Shown: one piece after another, positions 55,940 through 64,000 of the stretch
Numbering within the stretch: position 1 is the stretch's first letter
How the letters are laid out: each line of letters begins with the position of its first letter
Origin: Marinomonas spartinae
GTDB taxonomy: Bacteria; Pseudomonadota; Gammaproteobacteria; Pseudomonadales; Marinomonadaceae
DNA length: 64,000 bases
Reading direction: 5' to 3'
NCBI RefSeq assembly: GCF_016461715.1
Contig: NZ_JAEMUI010000012.1
Span: 80,025 to 144,024 of the forward strand
The notes under the pieces: generated by a model
What the model was told of the DNA's origin: nothing
What the model saw: only the letters and a program-made list of their open reading frames with translations
The model's database searches: none
Program-made: the position numbers and the translations under genes

Positions 55940-56890
55940 ATGTCTATCCCATTGATTGATTTTGAAAAATTAACGAGTTCAAACCAAACTGTGAGTCAGG
56001 CCGAAATACAGGCATTGGACTCCGCCTGTCGTGAAATTGGTTTTTTTTATTTGGTTAACTCCAGCCTTTCTCCTGCCCTAATGAAAAAATTAATGGGCGC
56101 TGCTCAACGTTTTTTTGCACAGCCTGACGAGGTAAAACGAGCGATTGATATCAAAAATAGTCCCAATCATCGGGGCTATGGTGGCATTGGTGAAGAACAG
56201 TTAGACGAAGTGTCCCATGCGGATTGGAAAGAGACTTTTGATATGGCGTTGGACTTAGCAAAAGATCATCCGCTAGTGGGCAAATACCCAACCATGTATG
56301 GACCAAATCAGAATCCGAGCGATCCACTGGTGGTTGAAGTTTTACAGGACTATTACGTGGCGGCTTTTGAGGTGGCTCAAAAGGTACTGACGGCTATGGC
56401 GCAAGCACTGAAACTTGAAGCCGACTTTTTTACCCAGTGTTTTACCGATCATGTAACGGTTTTACGCATGATTCACTACCCACCCCGTCCTGCGGACGAT
56501 CATCATAACGGCGCCGGTGCCCATACGGATTACGGTTGTATCACCTTGTTATTACAAGACATGATTGGTGGACTGCAGGTGAAAAACCGTCGTGGCGAAT
56601 GGGTGGATGCGACACCAGTCGAAAATGCCCTGGTCGTGAACATTGGGGATCTGATGCAGCGCTGGACGAATGATGAGTATGTTTCCACCTCTCATCGTGT
56701 GGTATCGCCTTTGTCTGGTGTGGATCGCTATTCGTTTCCCTTCTTTGTAGAGCCGGATTATGAAACCAATGTGGCGTGTGTGCCTAGCTGCTTTTCTGCT
56801 GATAATCCTGCTAAGTATGCGCCAATTTTAAGCGGTGATTGGATACAATCGCGATTTGATGCCACCTATGCCTATCGAGAAAAAAACTGA
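55940..56890 (+). CDS. 2-oxoglutarate-Fe(II) oxygenase, isopenicillin N synthase-like
   Basis: 316 residues. N-terminal DIOX_N-like PLIDFEKLTS, REIGFFYLVN; the iron triad is HTDYG and the His in STSHRVVSP, and the oxoglutarate contact is RYSFPFFVEP. Such proteins hydroxylate small molecules; beta-lactam synthesis is not implied. A stand-alone gene upstream of the six-gene operon. Confidence 0.85.
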   Translation: MSIPLIDFEKLTSSNQTVSQAEIQALDSACREIGFFYLVNSSLSPALMKKLMGAAQRFFAQPDEVKRAIDIKNSPNHRGYGGIGEEQLDEVSHADWKETFDMALDLAKDHPLVGKYPTMYGPNQNPSDPLVVEVLQDYYVAAFEVAQKVLTAMAQALKLEADFFTQCFTDHVTVLRMIHYPPRPADDHHNGAGAHTDYGCITLLLQDMIGGLQVKNRRGEWVDATPVENALVVNIGDLMQRWTNDEYVSTSHRVVSPLSGVDRYSFPFFVEPDYETNVACVPSCFSADNPAKYAPILSGDWIQSRFDATYAYREKN

Positions 56891-57021
56891 TTTTGACAAC
56901 GTCGTTCTGTCATATGCTGTGTTGTAGACTGTATGGCGTAAAAGCATGAATACTGAGAGGTAAGCGGGCAATCTAATCAATAACTTTATGGAGAACAGGA
57001 GGTTGTCATATAAAGGTAACT

Positions 57022-57048
57022 TTGTAGGCTTGAGTTTAGTGCTATAAT
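57022..57048 (+). promoter_or_regulatory. extended -10 promoter of the six-gene operon
   Basis: TGCTATAAT (57040-57048) is a perfect extended -10 element. TTGTAG at 57022-57027 is a weak -35 with 15-base spacing. It lies 28 bases before the ATG of the first gene of the 57077-63104 operon. Confidence 0.5.
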
Positions 57049-57076
57049 TAATTTCACATTGTAACGGTAGGACGCT

Positions 57077-58744
57077 ATGCCATCTCATCCCTTGGTGATC
57101 CAAGAGAATCTCTATTTTTTGCTAAATGAAGTCGAAAAACATTATTTCCTCGTCGATCAGTTTTTTAAAACCCAGTCTCTGGATGTGCTTCCCCGTATTT
57201 ACGCACGTCGTGGTTATATGCAAACCCTGCGCGAGAAAATTGAAATAAAATGTTCTGAATTGACCAAACGGCGTAAGCCTGGAACAGCCTATGCGATTCG
57301 AGTTGAGGCTGTTCGTTCCCTTGCCGCTGCTCTTGAGGGGGTTGCTCAGCATTATCTGGATTGTGTTCAGGAAGGGACATTAGAAGATCATTATGAACAT
57401 CCAGCTGCCCTTACTTGCAGTAAATTACTGCGACGAATGGATCGCTCTCTTAATCTAGTAAAAGTCGGTTTGGATAAATCCCAGCGTCGTATTGGTATCA
57501 AACTAGGACGCAGCACTCAGGGATTATTGGCGATGTACGATGAGATTCAAAATGTCACGTTAGCGGCTAAAGATCGCTTGACCGACACACAATTAAAATC
57601 CGCTATTTTGAGTAATTACGCCCTTAAGTGTGCCATTCAACAATTAGCCGTTGTGGGTGAATCCTTGATCAAAGCAGATTTGGGTCAAGTGGTCAGTTTA
57701 CAGAACTACGACCATCTTCGTGATTCTGTTTCTTCTCTTAACTACAGTCTGAATGACTTAAAAGTGCGCCGTTTAGCGTTAACTCGATCCGGCAGTGCTA
57801 TTGCCGCGATTTCCCATAAAGATGAATCGGGTAAAGACATTCTGGCGGTTTACAAAGAGGGGGATCACAATAAACTCGCCGAAGAAGTCGAAGGCATGAA
57901 GCACTGGCGCAATGTGGATCCTCAGCTTGCTCCCGATGTATTGGCACATACCACTTCTAATGGTCGTTCTTCATCTCTGCTAATCGAACATTTACCTGGT
58001 AAAACCTTAGAAGCCTTGCTTATTGATCACTACAAAGACAGCGATAAAGCCTTTGAAGAACGTAAAGAGACGGTGAACACCGCGCTTTCTGTGCTGTTTA
58101 AAACCCTCAATCGAATCTGGAAAGCGACCTATACACCAGAACATTGCCAAGCTCGCTTTATGCAACAATTGGCCAAACGAATTGATGACAGTATTCGGGT
58201 TCATCCAGACTTTTTCACGCCAGAACATCGTATCTGCGGGCAAGTTCGTCCCAGCTTTACCGCATTAATGCGAGAGGTGGAAGAGAAGGAGGTCCATTGG
58301 CGAGTGAACTTTTCGGTGCTGATTCATGGGGATTTTAATGTTGATAATGTGATTTACGATTCTGTTGAAAAGCGCATTTATTTTATTGATCTTCATCGAT
58401 CGGCGTATTTTGATTATGTGCAAGATTTGTCTGTTTTAATGGTGTCCATCTATCGTTTGCAGGTACTGAGTGGCTCCACCCGTGAACTTATGATGCAAAG
58501 TGCCATGCAGATTTACCATTTTGGCCGTCGCTTTGCCAAGCGCCAAAACGATGACTATTTTGAGTTGAGGTTGGCGGCGGGCTTAGCTCGTTCATTTGCC
58601 ACTTCAACGCGTTTTATTTTTGATAAAAAACTTGCCTCGCGCATGCATTTACGGGCTCGCTATTTACTTGAGCATTTGGCGCAAATCACAACGGAACAAG
58701 AACTGAATTTCAAACTTCCCATTAAGGAATTGTATGTTGAATAA
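57077..58744 (+). CDS. APH-type kinase domain protein with helical N-terminal domain (first gene of GAK-like operon)
   Basis: 555 residues. About 1-230 is all-helical with a PhoU-like look (LLAMYDEIQNVTLAAKD). After a short strand region, the C-terminal part has the APH-kinase catalytic loop LIHGDFNVDNVIYD near residue 420 and the metal Asp in YFIDLHRSAYFD. The family phosphorylates small molecules or proteins with ATP. Substrate unknown. It overlaps the ATP-grasp gene by 11 bases, which ties it to the operon. Confidence 0.75.
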   Translation: MPSHPLVIQENLYFLLNEVEKHYFLVDQFFKTQSLDVLPRIYARRGYMQTLREKIEIKCSELTKRRKPGTAYAIRVEAVRSLAAALEGVAQHYLDCVQEGTLEDHYEHPAALTCSKLLRRMDRSLNLVKVGLDKSQRRIGIKLGRSTQGLLAMYDEIQNVTLAAKDRLTDTQLKSAILSNYALKCAIQQLAVVGESLIKADLGQVVSLQNYDHLRDSVSSLNYSLNDLKVRRLALTRSGSAIAAISHKDESGKDILAVYKEGDHNKLAEEVEGMKHWRNVDPQLAPDVLAHTTSNGRSSSLLIEHLPGKTLEALLIDHYKDSDKAFEERKETVNTALSVLFKTLNRIWKATYTPEHCQARFMQQLAKRIDDSIRVHPDFFTPEHRICGQVRPSFTALMREVEEKEVHWRVNFSVLIHGDFNVDNVIYDSVEKRIYFIDLHRSAYFDYVQDLSVLMVSIYRLQVLSGSTRELMMQSAMQIYHFGRRFAKRQNDDYFELRLAAGLARSFATSTRFIFDKKLASRMHLRARYLLEHLAQITTEQELNFKLPIKELYVE

Positions 58745-59657
58745 GTCAGAGCAACTGAGCAACTTAAAGGTTGGTGTGATTGGTATTCCAGGAAAATGGT
58801 CTACTGAGGTATTAGCAGATCGTCTTGAGGCAAAAACTGGCTTTCGAGCTGTTATGGATGTAAGAGATATTGCCTTGCACTTGGATACGAATAAAGTTTT
58901 TTGCAAAGGACTGGATTTGACGGAACTGGATGGTGTGATTATCAAAAAAATCAGCCAAGTTTATTCCCCAACCACGGAAGACAGAATTCATATTTTGTCT
59001 CATCTTGAATCGCTTGGTGTACCAGTATTCAGCCCAACCCAGAGCATGGGCAAGTTAATCAATCGATTAAGCGGTACGCTGGCATTGGAGCAAGGGGGCA
59101 TTCCGATGCCGAAGACACGCATTACCGAGTCCGTTGAGGCGGCCTTTGAGATAGTGCGCGAATTTGGCTCCGCTATTTTGAAACCTTTATATTCGACGAA
59201 AGCGAGAGGTATGGTCTATCTGCGAGAAGAAGACAGTGATGATACCGTGCGTGCTCAGCTAACAGAGTATCAACAGACACAACCCTTGCTGTATATCCAA
59301 CAGGCGCTTAATCTGCATGGGCGTGATCTGGGTATGGTGTTTATTGGTGGCGAGTATTTTTGTACCTATGCTCGGGTGGGGAATGCTGATGCTTGGAATA
59401 CCACTATCAACAGTGGTGGACGTTATGAACCGTTCGAACCAGATGCCGAGTTGATTGAATTGGGTCGTCGCTCCCAAGCCTGCTTTGATTTGAGTTTTAC
59501 CACCGTAGATATTGCATTGACAGACGAGGGGCCTGTGGTGTTCGAGGTCTCGGCTTTTGGTGGCTTTAAAGGCGCATTAGATGGCTGTCACTTAGATGCG
59601 GCTGAGGCCTATGCCAACTATGTGCTAAGCTCTATAGACAGTCAAAAGGGGAGTTAA
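58734..59657 (+). CDS. GAK-system ATP-grasp enzyme
   Basis: 307 residues. RimK/glutathione-synthase-like ATP-grasp pattern: GVPVFSPTQSMGKLINRLSG, ILKPLYSTKARGMVYL and late VVFEVSAFGGFKG with acidic metal ligands. Such enzymes form amide or peptide bonds from an acyl-phosphate. The sequence and context agree with TIGR04356 (GAK-system ATP-grasp). Ligated substrates unknown. Neighbours overlap or are 2 bases apart. Confidence 0.8.
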   Translation: MLNKSEQLSNLKVGVIGIPGKWSTEVLADRLEAKTGFRAVMDVRDIALHLDTNKVFCKGLDLTELDGVIIKKISQVYSPTTEDRIHILSHLESLGVPVFSPTQSMGKLINRLSGTLALEQGGIPMPKTRITESVEAAFEIVREFGSAILKPLYSTKARGMVYLREEDSDDTVRAQLTEYQQTQPLLYIQQALNLHGRDLGMVFIGGEYFCTYARVGNADAWNTTINSGGRYEPFEPDAELIELGRRSQACFDLSFTTVDIALTDEGPVVFEVSAFGGFKGALDGCHLDAAEAYANYVLSSIDSQKGS

Positions 59658-59659
59658 GT

Positions 59660-60766
59660 ATGACTCAAGGGCCTCTGGATAATCTTACATTAAAGACAAT
59701 GATGGACAATTGTCAGCATCAGCTTATTCTGATATTTGGCGTGTTAACAGTAAGAGTTCATGGTAATAACCGTGCTGTTTTAACGGAACTCAACGAGTAT
59801 TATAAAAGTTATCGTGCAGGAAAACTGGGCGCTCACGCCATAGATGTGTATGTGGTCGACCACGAGTCAGTGGCTACCGCTGCGGATTGGCAAGATGTGC
59901 CAAGAGAAGTGGGAAAACGCGGCCGCAAAGAAGGCTATTTAGACCACCTCTCTGAACAAGGTGCGTTTGCAGGGCGTTGGATTAAAAAGTTTAAGACCGG
60001 CATGCTTATGCTACAGCGACTTGAAAACCCGGTGGTGGTTGGGCCTTGTCAGGCAAATTTAGCGCAGGTTATTAACTTTATTAACAATCAATTTTTAAAC
60101 CTTCACCTTCGTAATGGCTTTTTATTGGGGCATGCGGCGGCTTTCAGTGTAGATGGAAACATCACGGCTATTGCGGCGGGCTCTGGGGGCGGAAAATCTA
60201 CACTGATGTTACGTTGTTTAGAAAAAGCCAATCGTCAGTTTTTGACCAATGACCGTATTTTGATGCGCTCATCGGATGAAGGGGTCGAAGCAGTAGGAGT
60301 TGCCAAGTTACCACGGGTGAATCCTGGTACGTTACTGAATTCAGAACGCCTTAAGCCCATCTTACCAACTAACAGACAGGAAGAACTGTTGACCATGACG
60401 AAGCAGGATTTATGGCAGTTGGAAGAAAAATATGATGTGCAAATTGAAGATAAATACGGTCCGAACCGTGTTGAGTTAACTGGCAAGTTAAGCAACTTGG
60501 TGATGTTGGATTGGTCTTTAGATTCAACCCAGCCAACGCAGTTAGAGCGTGTGGATTTAAACAGATCGCCGGATAGCATTGAAGGATTGCGTAAACGTCC
60601 TGGCCCCTTTTATCAGGACGAATCAGGGGCATTTGCGGATTTATATGCCTGTGATTCCGTGAAGACATACTGTGATACGCTGAAAAGCATACAAGTATTT
60701 CGTTTAACAGGGGCAATAGATTTTGATAAAGCCTTTGCTCTTATGGACTCCATGGATTCAGTATGA
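59660..60766 (+). CDS. HprK-related kinase B (GAK system)
   Basis: 368 residues. The Walker A AAGSGGGKSTLML at about residues 172-184, preceded by LLGHAAAFSV, and the later NDRILMRS and KLPRVNPGT segments match the P-loop kinase module of Hpr(Ser) kinase. The N-terminal half is a different domain. The name is taken from TIGR04355-type proteins. No HPr or PTS gene is near, so it probably phosphorylates another protein, possibly a partner of this operon. Its end overlaps the phosphatase gene by four bases (ATGA). Confidence 0.8.
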   Translation: MTQGPLDNLTLKTMMDNCQHQLILIFGVLTVRVHGNNRAVLTELNEYYKSYRAGKLGAHAIDVYVVDHESVATAADWQDVPREVGKRGRKEGYLDHLSEQGAFAGRWIKKFKTGMLMLQRLENPVVVGPCQANLAQVINFINNQFLNLHLRNGFLLGHAAAFSVDGNITAIAAGSGGGKSTLMLRCLEKANRQFLTNDRILMRSSDEGVEAVGVAKLPRVNPGTLLNSERLKPILPTNRQEELLTMTKQDLWQLEEKYDVQIEDKYGPNRVELTGKLSNLVMLDWSLDSTQPTQLERVDLNRSPDSIEGLRKRPGPFYQDESGAFADLYACDSVKTYCDTLKSIQVFRLTGAIDFDKAFALMDSMDSV

Positions 60767-61446
60767 CAGCAAGATTTGCATTGATTCGTCACGGTGCTTA
60801 CCAGCAACTGACCGATGTGCCCAGTGCCTTACAGCCCTTTCCACTGACAGCGGAAGGGGAAGAAGAGGTACGTCGCCAAGCACGGGCCTTTGCTCAATGG
60901 TTAACCCAGACGAATCAAAGACTGAATCCTGTAGTCGACACTTCAACCTTGTTAAGAGCCTTCCAGACAGGAGGGCTTTATATAGAAGAACTGCGGCCCT
61001 TTTTTCTGGGCGAACCTCGTATTCACAGTACATTTAGCTTGTGCGAGCGTAGTGTTGGTGCCGTTGCTAATTTGACGATCAAAGAGATTGAGCGGATTTT
61101 GGCACTGGATCCAAGGTTTGACTTGCCCCCGGAAAACTGGAAGTCTAACAGTGAATATTGTTTACCCTTTGACGGTGCCGAGTCATTAAACCAAGCGGGT
61201 AAACGAGTGGCGGATCACATCTGCTCTTGGCATGCAAAGGCCGAAGCTGGCATTAAATTGTTTATTGGTCATGGTGCTGCGTTTCGCCATGGCGCTTGTC
61301 ATCTTAATGTCATAAATTTTTGCGATATTAAACGATTTAGCATGCATTACGGCCATCCGATTGTCATGGAATTCGCCGATAATCAAGCGCCAAACCGACT
61401 TTATGGAGAGTGGAAACAGCGCCAGATTCAAGATGTACCTGATTGA
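60763..61446 (+). CDS. histidine phosphatase superfamily protein
   Basis: 227 residues. The phospho-His motif is ALIRHGAYQ at residues 6-14, followed by the Arg in TSTLLRAFQT, an Asp/Glu in LCERSVG and the second His in LFIGHGAAFRHGA. Branch 1, phosphoglycerate mutase-like. The coupling with two kinases in this operon suggests it removes a phosphate placed by one of them. Confidence 0.83.
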   Translation: MTARFALIRHGAYQQLTDVPSALQPFPLTAEGEEEVRRQARAFAQWLTQTNQRLNPVVDTSTLLRAFQTGGLYIEELRPFFLGEPRIHSTFSLCERSVGAVANLTIKEIERILALDPRFDLPPENWKSNSEYCLPFDGAESLNQAGKRVADHICSWHAKAEAGIKLFIGHGAAFRHGACHLNVINFCDIKRFSMHYGHPIVMEFADNQAPNRLYGEWKQRQIQDVPD

Positions 61447-61469
61447 TAGCCCCGAACTGAGAACCTAAC

Positions 61470-62834
61470 ATGCAAACTGTTGAAGAGAACACCACAACGA
61501 AAAAACCGAAAAAATCTTTATTGCCCATCATTTCAGAGCGTCACGAGCACCGTGACATCATTTCCAGATTGCCTACAGAATGGTCCACTTGGCCGCAAGA
61601 TAAAAGTTCTTGTAATTCGATTGCTAGAAAGCCGAGCAAAATGCCAGATAGATTTCGTAAGCGTAAATTGAAATGGCCAAAGCGTCCTGTGGTGTTTATT
61701 TCGGATCCCCATGCGGATGCGACAGCCTTTGAAGCTTCTTTGATCGCCTCTGGTGTGGTGCAGCAAAAAAAAGCAGGTTTACGGCATTTAAAACTCACAA
61801 AAACAGGGCGCAAAACGGAGATCATTATCGGTGGCGATTGTCTGGATAAAGGGCCAAGCAACTTATCTCTTTTACGCAGTGTTAAGCATTTATACAAATT
61901 GGATGCGCGAGTCACCTTATTGGCAGGGAACCACGATTTGCGCTTGTTGATGGGGTTATTGGCGCTAAAAAGCTCAAAGCATAATATCGGTAATCAACAT
62001 TTTTTTGTTCGTATGGGTAAAAAGGTCGTTCCCTTATTTAAAGAAGTGTTCGAAGAGTATTTAGAAGGCACTAAGTGGGATAAGAAGATTCCTGATGAGG
62101 ATACCTGTCGTAAAATCCTGTTCCCCGATGATAAGTGGTTTAAAGAGTTTCCTTACCATGCCGCAGGGATTTTAACGGCGGAAGGGGTTGAGCGAGAAGT
62201 GCATAAGATGCACAACAAGGCCAACAGCTTTGAACAACACTGTCATACGGTGGGGTTATCGTTAAGACATGTTTATGCTGCTGCACTACAGTGTCAAAAG
62301 CTTTTTTTGCATAAAAAAGGCGAGTTTAACTGGTTTTTCCGTAAAATGCGCTTGGTGGAAAAGCGTGGTTCCTTCTTGTTTTTACACGCTGGTTTAGATG
62401 ATGCCATGGGTGAGTTGCTGCTAAAAAATGGTACGTCCTATGCCAATAAGGCGTTCCATCGCAATTTAAAGCATATGGATCTCTTTGGTTTCTACTATAG
62501 TTCCATTGCTAACACATTTAGAACAAAATACCGCGATGTGGATCTTCCTTTGACAGAGCGTGGTGTAAATGCCGTTCACAAAGCGGGAATTCACTTTGTG
62601 GTACAAGGCCATATCAACCGCCAGGAAGGTCAACGAATTGCCATAAAAAAAGGCCTGATTCATATTGAAGCCGATATTACCCTTGATGAACATTCTCGCC
62701 AGCGAGAAGGGCTCTTAGGCTTTGGTATTGGCGCAACCTTGATCAATAAAAAGCAGGGATTAATAGGCATAAGTTGTGATTACCCTACCGCGAAAGTTCT
62801 CAAACCCACTGAATTAAGTGCCATTTATGGATAA
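61470..62834 (+). CDS. PPP-like metallophosphoesterase
   Basis: 454 residues. The calcineurin-type metal motifs are in order: VFISDPHADATAF (DxH), GGDCLDKGPSN (GDxxD), AGNHDLRL (GNHD) and VVQGHINRQEG (GH). The GDxLDKGP form resembles PPP Ser/Thr phosphatases and ApaH. A basic N-terminal tail of about 70 residues precedes it. Substrate unknown; a second phosphatase of the operon. Confidence 0.83.
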   Translation: MQTVEENTTTKKPKKSLLPIISERHEHRDIISRLPTEWSTWPQDKSSCNSIARKPSKMPDRFRKRKLKWPKRPVVFISDPHADATAFEASLIASGVVQQKKAGLRHLKLTKTGRKTEIIIGGDCLDKGPSNLSLLRSVKHLYKLDARVTLLAGNHDLRLLMGLLALKSSKHNIGNQHFFVRMGKKVVPLFKEVFEEYLEGTKWDKKIPDEDTCRKILFPDDKWFKEFPYHAAGILTAEGVEREVHKMHNKANSFEQHCHTVGLSLRHVYAAALQCQKLFLHKKGEFNWFFRKMRLVEKRGSFLFLHAGLDDAMGELLLKNGTSYANKAFHRNLKHMDLFGFYYSSIANTFRTKYRDVDLPLTERGVNAVHKAGIHFVVQGHINRQEGQRIAIKKGLIHIEADITLDEHSRQREGLLGFGIGATLINKKQGLIGISCDYPTAKVLKPTELSAIYG

Positions 62835-62837
62835 ACC

Positions 62838-63104
62838 ATGAAGTCAAAAACCGAATTTAAACACGAAGCTTTGCTTGATCCTGAGGATATTCAGGATGTA
62901 CTAAAAGCCATCTCCAAGGGGTTGGGAAAAGGTAAATTAGAATTCTCGGACGATAAAGGTACCTTATCCCTTGGCCCTCAAGGGCTACTGTACTTAAAAG
63001 TCAGTGCGTCAGATGGGGATGATCGCCAACAAGTGGACATCAAACTGCGCTGGGAAAAAAAGCCTAAAACCTTAAGCAAAAAGCCCCCTAAAATAGAGGG
63101 CTAA
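62838..63104 (+). CDS. amphi-Trp domain protein (GAK system)
   Basis: 88 residues: FKHEALLDPEDIQDVLKAIS, GLGKGKLEFSDDKGT and DIKLRWEKK. The pattern of hydrophobic residues, the central G-L-x-x-G-x-L motif and the late L-x-W are those of amphi-Trp domains. In known GAK loci this small protein accompanies the ATP-grasp and HprK-like genes and could be the modified substrate or a carrier. It is the last gene of the operon, 3 bases after the phosphoesterase. Confidence 0.8.
   Translation: MKSKTEFKHEALLDPEDIQDVLKAISKGLGKGKLEFSDDKGTLSLGPQGLLYLKVSASDGDDRQQVDIKLRWEKKPKTLSKKPPKIEG
63077..63102 (-). terminator. minus-strand terminator inside the 3' end of the amphi-Trp gene
   Basis: On the minus strand AGCCCTCT pairs with AGGGGGCT (one G-T pair) and is followed by TTTTT. 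It lies just beyond the SDR stop codon and overlaps the plus-strand coding end, so one sequence serves both strands. Confidence 0.7.
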
Positions 63105-63113
63105 GTGACGGGG

Positions 63114-63899
63114 TTAAGACATAATGAGTCCGCCATCAATATTGATGGCTTGGCCCGTTATATAAGCGGCATCAGGCCCTGCTAGAAAGGCTACTAAACC
63201 GGCGACTTCTTCTACCTTGCCAGCTCGTTTCATGGGAATGTTTTCTACCCAAGTCGCCATGAGTTCACCTGGTTGGTAATTCCCCATTAGTTTACCCCAT
63301 ACTCTGTCGTTATAGTCCCACATATCTGTGTGAATGATGCCCGGACAGATAGCATTGACGGTAATACCATCTTGCGCGACTTCTTTTGCTAGACTTTGTG
63401 TCATACCCATTACACCGAATTTGCTAGCGGCATAGTGAGGTGTGTAAATGAAGCCATCGCGAGCCTGACCCGATGCGGTGTTTATAATCCGCCCACCTTT
63501 CTTATCTTCCCTCATATACTGGATCACTTCTTTGCATGAAAACATCATTCCCTTAGTGTTCACATCTAGCGTGATGTCCCAGTCTTGTTCAGTTAGGTCT
63601 TCTAACTTAGATATACGAATTACACCAGCGTTATTAATGGCAACATCAAATCGGCCCAGTATGTGGTGAGCCTGTTGGTAAAAATGGCTAATTGACTTGA
63701 CTTCGCTAACATCACAATGAAGAAACTGAATGATCTGATGGTTGTAAAGTTTACTAAGCATGATCAGTGTGTCTGTGTAGTCATCATCAATAGTGCCAAC
63801 GACAACATCATAACCGTCCGCTAAAAACCGTTTGGTAATGCCAAGACCAATGCCTTTGTTACCACCACAAATGACCATTTTTTTATTGTTATTGTCCAT
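63114..63899 (-). CDS. short-chain dehydrogenase/reductase
   Basis: 261 residues. The Rossmann motif is VICGGNKGIGLG, with the NAGV motif, Ser in NTASGQ, and the catalytic YAASK. The final TGQAINIDGG is typical of classical SDRs. Substrate unknown; ketone or sugar oxidoreduction with NAD(P)H. Convergent with the six-gene operon. Confidence 0.88.
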   Translation of the reverse strand: MDNNNKKMVICGGNKGIGLGITKRFLADGYDVVVGTIDDDYTDTLIMLSKLYNHQIIQFLHCDVSEVKSISHFYQQAHHILGRFDVAINNAGVIRISKLEDLTEQDWDITLDVNTKGMMFSCKEVIQYMREDKKGGRIINTASGQARDGFIYTPHYAASKFGVMGMTQSLAKEVAQDGITVNAICPGIIHTDMWDYNDRVWGKLMGNYQPGELMATWVENIPMKRAGKVEEVAGLVAFLAGPDAAYITGQAINIDGGLIMS

Positions 63900-64000
63900 T
63901 GAGCGCCTCTTTATACGAATATGAATAAAAATTCAAAATAGAATAAAAAACCTATAAAAGTCAAATTTTATATATTGTATCTTTTATTATTCTTTAAATT

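Noticed and set aside
55940..56890. Isopenicillin N synthase-like gene as evidence of beta-lactam synthesis
   Set aside because: The family is broad; no ACV synthetase or acyltransferase is present.
59660..60766. HprK-like gene as the classical HPr kinase of carbon catabolite control
   Set aside because: No HPr, EI or PTS genes occur in the window and the N-terminal half is different. The GAK neighbourhood is the better explanation.
1..64000. CRISPR arrays, tRNA or rRNA genes
   Set aside because: No regular spaced repeats, tRNA cloverleaf or rRNA sequence was recognised when reading the window.

Overview
The window reads as a chromosomal stretch of a marine gammaproteobacterium. HrpA, MlaA, DusA, TalB, YaeQ, Ddl, Acs, a CrbS/CrbR-type acetate switch, an OsmC-YcaO fusion and a YnjBCD-like ABC transporter all fit this class. 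Moderate base composition and the gene mix suggest Oceanospirillales, perhaps Marinomonas or a relative. That placement is inference from protein resemblance only; no rRNA or tRNA gene was found.

Layout. 1-7,300: a cut-off 3' gene end, a von Willebrand A membrane protein overlapping a YafJ-type amidotransferase, a CYTH protein, a HAD phosphatase, a patatin-like lipase broken at a G7 tract, and cysK. 7,400-16,400: hrpA-mlaA, a PQQ-type sugar dehydrogenase, an acetyltransferase and the dusA-talB pair. 16,400-24,900 is the accessory part. At the 5' end of dusA, a known integration hotspot, lie a DusA-type integrase stump, a phage-like gene, an AT-rich two-gene cassette that I read as a candidate pore-forming toxin pair, and P2-like tail genes U, X and a decayed D. 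Next come an esterase, a 34-codon membrane ORF coupled to a broken RidA-family gene, a VCR-like attC site, a small membrane protein and a remnant that looks like an M35 metallopeptidase.

24,900-34,600: the OsmC-YcaO protein, then the acetate module acs-crbR, convergent crbS and satP. A 10-base palindrome GACTAAAGTC recurs upstream of acs, crbS and satP and is a candidate CrbR site. 34,600-48,300: mostly small genes, including a lipoprotein, a LexA/UmuD-like protein lacking the catalytic lysine, two DUF1127 paralogues (one with a structured leader and a small upstream ORF), yaeQ, a probable tRNA-queuosine mannosyltransferase, exporters, ddl, and an internally deleted methyltransferase. 48,300-52,200: a YnjBCD-like ABC importer. 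52,300-56,900: an aspartoacylase-family protein, a UvrD-like helicase and a 2OG-Fe(II) oxygenase.

57,000-63,100 is a tightly packed six-gene operon behind an extended -10 promoter: an APH-like kinase with a helical N-terminus, an ATP-grasp enzyme, an HprK-related kinase, a histidine phosphatase, a PPP-like metallophosphoesterase and an amphi-Trp protein. The ATP-grasp, amphi-Trp and HprK-like genes match the 'GAK' grouping known from TIGRFAM naming, whose function is unknown as far as I know. This operon and the toxin-like cassette are the two best candidates for an undescribed system. The window closes with an SDR dehydrogenase on the minus strand.
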